Shown: positions 13,906-18,274 of the stretch, piece after piece
Layout: the number at the start of each line of letters is the position of its first letter
How positions within the stretch are numbered: the first letter of the stretch is position 1
Assembly (NCBI GenBank): GCA_050699035.1
Contig: JBOHDE010000065.1
Span: 1 to 18,274, forward strand
DNA length: 18,274 bases
Direction of reading: 5' to 3'
Source: WHTB01 sp050699035
Lineage (GTDB): Bacteria; Actinomycetota; Actinomycetes; Propionibacteriales; Nocardioidaceae
Program-made: the position numbers and the translations under genes
The notes under the pieces: model-generated
The model's input: only the letters and a program-made list of their open reading frames with translations
What the model was told of the DNA's origin: nothing
Databases searched by the model: none

Positions 13906-14331
13906 TCAGACTTCGAGCAGGATCGTCACCGGGCCGTCGTTGGTCGACGTGACCTGCATCATCGCGCCGAAGACTCCGGTCTCCACGTGTGCCCCAAGGG
14001 TACGCAGTGCGGCGCAGAAGGCGTCGTAGATCGGCTCAGAAACCCGGCCGGGCGCCGCCGCGCTCCAGGACGGTCGGCGACCCTTGCCGGTATCGGCGTA
14101 CAGCGTGAACTGGCTGACCACCAGGACCGGGGCACCGAGATCCGACGCCGACCGCTCGCCGTCGAGGATGCGCATCTCCCAGGTCTTGCGGGCCAGCGCC
14201 GCCGCAGCCTCGGCGGTGTCGTCGTGGGTGACACCGAGGAGTACGAGCAGGCCGGGTGCCGGCAACGTGGCGGCGGCCGTCCCATCGATGACCACCTCGG
14301 CCTGAGAAACTCGCTGGACCACTGCCTTCAT
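13906..14331 (-). CDS. dtd: D-aminoacyl-tRNA deacylase
   Basis: The 141-aa enzyme hydrolyses D-amino acids from mischarged tRNAs. It begins MKAVVQRVSQAEVVIDG, contains the catalytic SQFTLYADT motif (73-81) followed by KGRRPSW, and has the cross-subunit Gly-cisPro loop NDGPVT (131-136), which enforces chirality. FGAMMQV (121-127) is also typical. The length is the usual 140-150. The ATG at 14331 starts the conserved N-terminus and has GGGAAGAG upstream; an ATG at 14406 would add 25 unmatched residues. It is upstream of and probably co-transcribed with the LCP gene, and divergent from the BKACE gene. Confidence 0.96.
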   Translation of the reverse strand: MKAVVQRVSQAEVVIDGTAAATLPAPGLLVLLGVTHDDTAEAAAALARKTWEMRILDGERSASDLGAPVLVVSQFTLYADTGKGRRPSWSAAAPGRVSEPIYDAFCAALRTLGAHVETGVFGAMMQVTSTNDGPVTILLEV

Positions 14332-14384
14332 CGAGAGCTCTTCCCGTCCGTGCGTCGACGCGTCGCCCGAAGTCTGACAGCAGC

Positions 14385-14421
14385 ACCTGGCACGAATACC
14401 CAACACCAGGACCTGGCACGA
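14385..14421 (+). repeat. Pair of 11-bp direct repeats in the dtd/BKACE intergenic region
   Basis: ACCTGGCACGA occurs at 14385-14395 and 14411-14421, 26 bp apart, just before the BKACE start. The second copy continues into CACGAT, a candidate -10 element, so bound protein could control that promoter. Confidence 0.45.
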
Positions 14422-14429
14422 TGACCGCC

Positions 14430-15263
14430 ATGACTCGACCGTCCACCCTGATCACGGTCGCACCCACGGGTGCGGAGACAAGCAAGGCCGACTTCCCGCA
14501 GCTGCCGACGACCCTGCCCGAGCTGGTCGAGACCGCGCAACGCTGTGAGGCCGCGGGCGCCGCGCTGGTCCACGTGCACATCCGGGACGACGAGCACCTC
14601 CCGACCCTCGACCTCGGCCGGCTGCAAGACACCGTGGCCGCACTGCGGGCCGAGACCACGCTGGTCGTGCAGCTGTCGACCGGCGGCGCCGTCACCGACC
14701 CGTACGAAGACCGGCTTCGGGTGCTGGAGGCAGCGCCGGAGTCGTGCTCGCTGACCATGGGCTCGGTCAACTTCGGCGACGACGTGTTCATGAACCCCTG
14801 GGGCTTCGTGACCGAGCTCTACCAGGGCACCCAGGAGCGTCGGGTCGTGCCGGAGTTCGAGCTGTTCGACCTCGGCCAGGTGGCGGCGCTGCACCGGCTG
14901 CTCGACGTACACGGTCTGCCGTTCGGCGGCCGGGTGCACTGCGACCTGGTGATGGGTGTGCCGGGTGGCATGCCGGGCACGGCGGACGCGCTGGTCGCCG
15001 CCGTGCAGGCGTTGCCCGCTGCCGTCACCTCGTGGTCCGCGACCGGGGTGGGGCGGACGACGCTCGCCGTCGCGCTGGCGGCGCTGTCCAAAGGCGGGCA
15101 CCTGCGGGTCGGCATGGAGGACGTCTTGTCGTTCGCCAAGGGCCGGCCGGTGCAGCACAACGCCGAGCTGGTCGAGCGCGCGGCAGCGTTGGCGGCGCTG
15201 GCGCAGCGCCCGGCGATGACCACGGCCGAGGCGCGCGACCTGCTGCAGGTCCGCGCCGCCTGA
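14430..15263 (+). CDS. BKACE family (DUF849) beta-keto acid cleavage enzyme
   Basis: The 277-aa TIM-barrel enzyme condenses a beta-keto acid with acetyl-CoA and splits it to acetoacetate and a new CoA ester; the type enzyme is 3-keto-5-aminohexanoate cleavage enzyme. It shows ITVAPTGAETSK (8-19), the zinc ligands H48 and H50 in VHVHIRD, E230 in GMED as third ligand, and R226 and D231 beside it. These agree with the catalytic residues I recall for Kce. STGGAVTD and GSVNFGDDVFMN are also family blocks. No lysine-fermentation genes are near, so the substrate is unknown. The ATG at 14430 has CACGAT 7 nt upstream; an ATG at 14421 is three codons earlier and cannot be excluded. The third 44-bp palindrome begins 3 nt after its stop. 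Confidence 0.9.
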   Translation: MTRPSTLITVAPTGAETSKADFPQLPTTLPELVETAQRCEAAGAALVHVHIRDDEHLPTLDLGRLQDTVAALRAETTLVVQLSTGGAVTDPYEDRLRVLEAAPESCSLTMGSVNFGDDVFMNPWGFVTELYQGTQERRVVPEFELFDLGQVAALHRLLDVHGLPFGGRVHCDLVMGVPGGMPGTADALVAAVQALPAAVTSWSATGVGRTTLAVALAALSKGGHLRVGMEDVLSFAKGRPVQHNAELVERAAALAALAQRPAMTTAEARDLLQVRAA

Positions 15264-15266
15264 CAG

Positions 15267-15310
15267 TTGTCAGACAGTTCGTGCGCTCTACCGCACGAGT
15301 CGTCTGACAA
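15267..15310. repeat. 44-bp palindromic element, copy 3
   Basis: The 19-nt left arm is identical to copies 1 and 2. The centre is CTCTAC. The right arm keeps CGCACGA and GTCTGACAA but has three changes between. The stem extends by CAG/CTG. It fills the 51-bp gap between the BKACE stop and the DsrE-family stop. Confidence 0.9.
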
Positions 15311-15314
15311 CTGG

Positions 15315-15677
15315 TCAGTAGACGAGGGCCTGGGCGCCGTCGCCGAGTGACTCCTCGACGAACACCGGCGCTCCGGCGACCCGTACTCCCTCGATGATGT
15401 CGGCCTCCCGGATCTCGCGGCGCTTGGCGCACTGCGTGCACAGGGTGACCCGGCCGCCTTCGAGCACGGCGGCGAGCAGCTCGTCGAGCGGGGCGGCGTG
15501 GGGGAGCTCGAACTCCGCCGCCCGCCCGGGCAGCGCGAACCAGGCCGACTCCCCGGTGAGCCACAGCGAGACGTCGGCTCCGGCCGCGACCGCGGTCGCC
15601 GCCACGGTGAAGGCCTGGTTGCAGCGCTCCGCGGCGTCGGCACCTGCGGTGACCTTGATGACCAGTGTGCGAGGCAT
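15315..15677 (-). CDS. DsrE-family protein
   Basis: The 120-aa protein has the DsrE/DsrF-like fold: MPRTLVIKVTAGADAAERCNQ at the N-terminus, AAGADVSLWLTGESAWFALPG in the middle, and VTLCTQCAKRREI near the C-terminus, where C80 and C83 occupy the region of the sulfur-carrying cysteine of DsrE/TusD relatives. Such proteins bind or pass on sulfur as persulfides. No DsrC-like partner is adjacent, but several sulfur-transfer genes lie 4-6 kb away. The ATG has TAGCCT 6 nt upstream on the minus strand and no Shine-Dalgarno, so a leaderless mRNA is likely. The promoter is back to back with that of the small membrane peptide. Confidence 0.85.
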   Translation of the reverse strand: MPRTLVIKVTAGADAAERCNQAFTVAATAVAAGADVSLWLTGESAWFALPGRAAEFELPHAAPLDELLAAVLEGGRVTLCTQCAKRREIREADIIEGVRVAGAPVFVEESLGDGAQALVY

Positions 15678-15683
15678 GGTCAG

Positions 15684-15709
15684 AGGCTAGCCCGTCGCCT
15701 CGATAGACT
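15684..15709. promoter_or_regulatory. Compact divergent leaderless promoters
   Basis: TAGCCT on the minus strand (15684-15689) lies 6 nt before the DsrE-family ATG. TAGACT on the plus strand (15704-15709) lies exactly 7 nt before the GTG of the membrane peptide. The whole intergenic region is 39 bp, so the two polymerase footprints must overlap. Confidence 0.5.
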
Positions 15710-15716
15710 GCCGGTC

Positions 15717-15815
15717 GTGGAAGCCTTCTTCATCACGCTGCTGGTGCTGAGCGGCCTGGTCATCACCTGGTTCGCGTTCTACGTCGTCTACAAGCTGTAC
15801 AAGGGCCAGGCCTGA
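15717..15815 (+). CDS. 32-aa single-pass membrane peptide
   Basis: The peptide is almost entirely one membrane helix (FFITLLVLSGLVITWFAFYVVY) ending in KLYKGQA, so the positive C-terminus should face the cytoplasm. The GTG start has TAGACT exactly 7 nt upstream, the pattern of a leaderless transcript. Codons end mostly in G or C. It precedes the nitrobindin-like gene by 24 bp on the same strand. I do not recognise a family. It could be a small subunit or modulator of a membrane protein. Confidence 0.65.
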   Translation: MEAFFITLLVLSGLVITWFAFYVVYKLYKGQA

Positions 15816-15839
15816 GCGGCCGCCCGAATCGACGTTCCC

Positions 15840-16334
15840 ATGGCCTTCGAGATTCCCGCTGACCTGCACCCTGACTGCGCGCCGATCGCCTGGCTGCTCG
15901 GCACCTGGCGCGGCAACGGGCATGGCGACTACCCGACCATCGACACGCTGTCGTTCGCGCAGGAGCTGATCTTCACCCATGACGGGCGGCCGTTCTTCCA
16001 CTACCTGAGCCGGACCTGGATCACCGACGAGGAGGACAAGCAGGTCCGGCCCGGCGCGATCGAGACCGGGTTCGTCCGGCCGAAGCCCGACCGCCAAATC
16101 GAGCTGGTGCTGGCGCACGCCACCGGGTACGTCGAGGTCTGGTACGGCGAGGTCGAGGGCGCCAAGATCGAGCTCAGCACCGATGCGGTCGTCCGCACCC
16201 GGACCGCCAAGGAGTACAACGCAGGGCACCGCCTGTACGGCCTGGTCGACGGTGACCTGATGTGGACGTTCGACATGGCGGCCATGGGGCAGCCGCTGCA
16301 GTCCCACCTGTGGGGTCGCCTGCAGCGCGCCTGA
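15840..16334 (+). CDS. Nitrobindin-like heme-binding beta-barrel protein (FABP-like)
   Basis: The 164-aa protein matches the mycobacterial Rv0813c/Rv2717c (THAP4-C, nitrobindin) family. It has WLLGTWRGNGHGDYPTI (18-34, the GxWxGxG signature), then alternating strands, and ends SHLWGRLQR with H156 where the heme-ligating histidine of M. tuberculosis nitrobindin lies. Nitrobindins are ferric heme barrels that react with nitric oxide and peroxynitrite in the cytoplasm. The ATG lies 24 bp after the membrane peptide stop, so the two are probably co-transcribed. Its TGA stop overlaps the att-like repeat. The sequence before the start has no strong ribosome site. Confidence 0.9.
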   Translation: MAFEIPADLHPDCAPIAWLLGTWRGNGHGDYPTIDTLSFAQELIFTHDGRPFFHYLSRTWITDEEDKQVRPGAIETGFVRPKPDRQIELVLAHATGYVEVWYGEVEGAKIELSTDAVVRTRTAKEYNAGHRLYGLVDGDLMWTFDMAAMGQPLQSHLWGRLQRA

Positions 16335-16358
16335 TCAGTCGACGAAGACGCGCTCGTC
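16332..16358. repeat. 27-bp direct repeat, left copy (att-like)
   Basis: These 27 bp are identical to 16592-16618. The segment starts TGATCA, which holds both the nitrobindin TGA stop and, on the minus strand, the old stop of the helicase-like gene, and continues with that gene's last codons (VDERVFVD read on minus). GTCGACGA and TCGTCTAC flank an 8-nt core, one mismatch from an inverted repeat. Confidence 0.9.
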
Positions 16359-16460
16359 TACGTCGATCCTTGCCCAGCTGGGGCTCTTCTGCTGGATATG
16401 GGTCTGCGGTCGATGGTCCGGTGAAGGCCTCATTGGGCGACTCTGGTCCATTCCCTGTTT

Positions 16461-16511
16461 GGCACGGGGCGCCCCCGTTCCACTAGGTATGGAACGGGGC
16501 GCCCCCGTACC
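16461..16511. repeat. Tandem GC-rich near-palindromes forming a strong hairpin
   Basis: Two 21-bp units (16461-16481 and 16491-16511), each ACGGGGCGCCCCCGT flanked by GGN and NCC, differ at two positions. The inner halves pair as a 15-bp stem with one bulged C (16466-16481 with 16491-16505) around ACTAGGTAT. It could end transcription from either side. The rest of 16359-16591 has no gene I can support. Confidence 0.8.
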
Positions 16512-16591
16512 AGAAGCGGTGGGCGTGCCGACCACCGCCCTTGGCTACTCGTCAGCAGTCTGAGCATTGACGCCAACGCGGGCCGCGCGCG

Positions 16592-16618
16592 TGATCAGTC
16601 GACGAAGACGCGCTCGTC
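16592..16618. repeat. 27-bp direct repeat, right copy (att-like, inside the helicase gene)
   Basis: Identical to 16332-16358. Here GTCGACGA, an 8-nt core (AGACGCGC) and TCGTCGAC form a perfect 8-8-8 inverted repeat, the layout of a tyrosine-recombinase core site. It contains the stop codon and last codons of the functional gene. Confidence 0.9.
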
Positions 16619-17596
16619 GACCAGCTGCTCGGCGACCAGCCCGCCGTCGGGGTCGAACCGGCCGGCCTCGAACCGTTTGCGGAACTCCAGGTCGACGTGG
16701 TCGACGCCGTTGCGGTTCTTCTCGATGCTGACCACGGCCCAGCCGCGGAATCGCTCCGCGTTGCCGAGGTCGAAGACGAGGTGGTGCCGGGCGACCACGT
16801 CGTACTTCTCGTTCAGGATCATGATCACGTCCGCCTCGTGGGCCAGTGCGGTGGAGCCGCGCAGGTGCTGCACGCGCATCCGCCGCCCGCCGGCGAGGCT
16901 GTCCTGGTCGCCCGCGACGATCGCGAGCACGGGGACCCCGGCATCGAGCGCGAGGTCCTTGAGCCCCTCGACGATCGTGGTGACCCGCTCGTCCTCCCAC
17001 ACCGGCTGTCCGGGCGCGGCGACCTTCTGCAGGTAGTCGACGACGACCAGCGGCTGGTGCCCGCTGCGTTCCTCGACCTGCCGCACCACGTCACGGATGG
17101 TCTCGACCGTGGTGCTCGTGCCGCTGGAGCCATGCAGGTTCAGCCGCTCCGCATAGCCGCGCAGGGCCCGGACCGCCTCCCGGCCGCCCACCATCTCGGT
17201 CAGCATCTCCTCGAGCGAGGTCGCCGCGTTGTGGCGCGCCTCGAAAACCTCGGCCAGCCGGCGCAGGGGTCGCGCCGGTGCGCCGTCCACCTCGGCGGCC
17301 TCGATCGCGAGCAGCCGCTGGAGCAGGGTGTGGGTGTCGTGCTCGAACGAGAAGTACACGACCGTGCTGCCCGACCGCGCCGCGTGCCGCAGGACCTGCA
17401 GTGCGAACGTCGTCTTGCCCAGCCCCGGGGCACCCCCGAGCAGGGTCAGCTCGCCCGAGCGGAGCCCGCCGGCGAGATGGTGGTCGAGCACGCCGAAGCC
17501 AGTGGGCCAGACCCGTGCTCCCGCACTGACCCCAGCCCGCAGCTTGTCCTCGGTGACCGCGAGAACGTCGGCGAGCGACTGCAACCGATCTGTCAT
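16595..17596 (-). CDS. DnaB-like helicase C-terminal domain ATPase (no primase-binding N domain)
   Basis: The 333-aa RecA-type ATPase has Walker A GGAPGLGKTTF (54-64), the glutamate-bearing strand YFSFEHD (81-87), Walker B VVVDYLQKV (184-192) and a RecA-like HLRGSTALAHEADVIMIL (244-261), as in the C-terminal half of replicative DnaB. The DnaB N-terminal domain is missing, and the sequence begins almost directly with WPTGFGVLDHHLAGGL. It is unlikely to be the main replicative helicase and may act in repair or recombination, or descend from a mobile element. The ATG at 17596 begins MTDRLQSLADV; an ATG 16 codons earlier would enter the nur promoter. It is divergent from nur. Its last codons are duplicated at 16335-16358. 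Confidence 0.87.
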   Translation of the reverse strand: MTDRLQSLADVLAVTEDKLRAGVSAGARVWPTGFGVLDHHLAGGLRSGELTLLGGAPGLGKTTFALQVLRHAARSGSTVVYFSFEHDTHTLLQRLLAIEAAEVDGAPARPLRRLAEVFEARHNAATSLEEMLTEMVGGREAVRALRGYAERLNLHGSSGTSTTVETIRDVVRQVEERSGHQPLVVVDYLQKVAAPGQPVWEDERVTTIVEGLKDLALDAGVPVLAIVAGDQDSLAGGRRMRVQHLRGSTALAHEADVIMILNEKYDVVARHHLVFDLGNAERFRGWAVVSIEKNRNGVDHVDLEFRKRFEAGRFDPDGGLVAEQLVDERVFVD

Positions 17597-17656
17597 GCGA
17601 AAAGTGCAGCAGACCGTGCCGCGTCCAGGGGGCGAGATGGGCAAAGATCACCCGCC

Positions 17657-17662
17657 TAGACT
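17657..17662 (+). promoter_or_regulatory. -10 element of a leaderless nur promoter
   Basis: TAGACT is followed by exactly 7 nt (CAGAAGA) and the GTG start of nur. I did not see a TTGCAA-type Nur box nearby. Confidence 0.5.
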
Positions 17663-17669
17663 CAGAAGA

Positions 17670-18104
17670 GTGACCGATCGTCGTACGGAGCAGACCGACG
17701 CCGACTGGCGTGCGGAGCTGCGCGCCCGCGGCTACCGGCTCACGCCCCAGCGAGAGCTGGTGCTGGAGGCCGTCGACGAGCTCGAGCACGCCACGCCCGA
17801 GCGGATCTTGGTCCATGTCCGTGAGCGCGCCGCCGGGGTGAACATCTCGACGATCTACCGCACGTTGGAGCTGCTCGAGGAGCTCGGCCTGGTGGCTCAC
17901 ACCCATCTCGGGCACGGCGCTCCGACCTACCACTCGACCGCGGTTCCCGAGCACGTGCACCTGATGTGCCGGTCCTGCAAGACCGTGAGCGAGCTCGAGC
18001 CGGCCATGGTCGAGCCGCTGGTGCAGACGCTGCGCGACGGCTTGGGTTTCGAGACCGACGTGCGTCACCTCACCGTGTTCGGCATCTGCAAGGAGTGCAC
18101 CTGA
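17670..18104 (+). CDS. nur: Fur-family nickel regulator (Nur-like)
   Basis: The 144-aa protein is a Fur-family metal-dependent repressor. DWRAELRARGYRLTPQRELVLEAVDELEHATPERI (12-46) and INISTIYRTLELLEELGLV-type winged-helix blocks agree with Streptomyces Nur as I recall it. With a constant offset of seven residues, the Nur nickel-site histidines H70, H72 and H126 correspond to H77, H79 and H133 here, all kept. H40, H95 and H97 match three of the four second-site ligands, but P93 replaces the fourth. C100-x-x-C103 and C140-x-x-C143 are the structural zinc cysteines. Nur represses nickel uptake and iron-type superoxide dismutase in Streptomyces. The start is a leaderless GTG. The stop overlaps the ygfZ start (TGATG). 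A plain Fur or Zur role cannot be excluded. Confidence 0.88.
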   Translation: MTDRRTEQTDADWRAELRARGYRLTPQRELVLEAVDELEHATPERILVHVRERAAGVNISTIYRTLELLEELGLVAHTHLGHGAPTYHSTAVPEHVHLMCRSCKTVSELEPAMVEPLVQTLRDGLGFETDVRHLTVFGICKECT

Positions 18105-18274
18105 TGAGTCCCGCGAACTACCGCAGCCCGCTGCTCGACCTGCCGGGGGCGGTCGAGGCCGAAGCCCCCGACGTGGGGGTCGCGGCGCACTACGGCAACC
18201 CGTTCGCCGAGCAGAAGCAGCTGGCCGCCGGGGAAGGGTTCGTCGACCTGTCCCACCTCGGTGTGCTGCGCGTT
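18104..18274 (+). CDS. ygfZ: YgfZ/GcvT-like folate-binding protein (3' end cut by window edge)
   Basis: The first 57 codons are present. VGVAAHYGNPFAEQKQLAAG followed by FVDLSHLGVLRV is the usual start of actinobacterial YgfZ proteins, which bind tetrahydrofolate and help maintain iron-sulfur enzymes. The ATG overlaps the nur stop by one base, so translation is probably coupled. The catalytic-like KGC-x-GQE motif would lie outside the window. Confidence 0.85.
   Translation, partial: MSPANYRSPLLDLPGAVEAEAPDVGVAAHYGNPFAEQKQLAAGEGFVDLSHLGVLRV

Noticed and set aside
16335..16535. Minus-strand frame of 66 codons ending VDERVFVD
   Set aside because: Its end is the duplicated tail of the helicase-like gene and the rest reads through the hairpin repeats. 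There is no ribosome site, so it is a duplication artefact.

Overview
The window is high-GC, gene-dense actinobacterial DNA. A mycothiol synthase, a GlnR-type orphan regulator, a Nur-type nickel Fur protein, a LytR-CpsA-Psr protein, a CysA2/SseC sulfur pair and many GTG or leaderless starts all point to Actinomycetota. The style suggests a Propionibacteriales/Nocardioidaceae-like genome, but that rank is a guess. From memory, the order glnR - mshD - thiX - cysA - sseC - nitrobindin - ygfZ echoes the Mycobacterium tuberculosis Rv0811c-Rv0819 region and the Streptomyces coelicolor SCO4145-SCO4180 region. Most genes are therefore conserved chromosomal core, and the novelty lies mainly between genes.

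Layout. 1-2532: a DoxX-like membrane protein (cut by the window edge) and polyphosphate kinase ppk, both on minus. 2645-4748 (+): an alpha/beta hydrolase and an orphan AbiEi-antitoxin/DUF559-type protein; the latter lies between two copies of a 44-bp palindrome. 4805-7541: mshD (minus) diverges from a secreted 5'-nucleotidase (plus), which ends at a strong terminator. 7719-9514: a small membrane protein whose 3' end overlaps glnR (minus), then a MoaD-like sulfur carrier and a membrane-anchored thioredoxin (plus). 9515-9796: a non-coding stretch with an 83-bp foldback and a hairpin repeat. 9797-11600 (+): a leaderless cysteine-containing leader peptide, an attenuator-like hairpin, then DUF4395 - CysA-type sulfurtransferase - SseC, closed by a strong terminator. 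11720-13852: a membrane-anchored discoidin-like protein converges on an LCP protein across a repeat-packed 267-bp gap. 13906-16334: dtd (minus), a BKACE enzyme (plus), the third 44-bp palindrome, a DsrE protein (minus), a 32-aa membrane peptide and a nitrobindin-like protein (plus). 16335-16594: a 233-bp insertion between 27-bp direct repeats that copy the 3' end of the next gene. 16595-18274: a DnaB-C-like ATPase (minus), then nur and the start of ygfZ (plus).

How the genes fit together. Phosphate (ppk, 5'-nucleotidase), nitrogen (GlnR), thiol/sulfur (mshD, MoaD-like, ThiX, DUF4395, CysA, SseC, DsrE) and nickel (Nur) functions sit side by side. The sulfur genes look like a sulfane-sulfur handling group, probably controlled by cysteine through the leader peptide. 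Many starts show a TAnnnT hexamer exactly 6-7 nt before the start codon, which suggests leaderless mRNAs. No tRNA, rRNA, CRISPR array, intact transposase or integrase was seen.

The main novelty candidates are: the 44-bp palindrome family that brackets the DUF559 gene; the att-like repeat pair at the 3' end of the helicase-like gene; the 21-bp hairpin repeat family; the twin-palindrome foldback; and the leader-peptide attenuator upstream of the sulfur operon.
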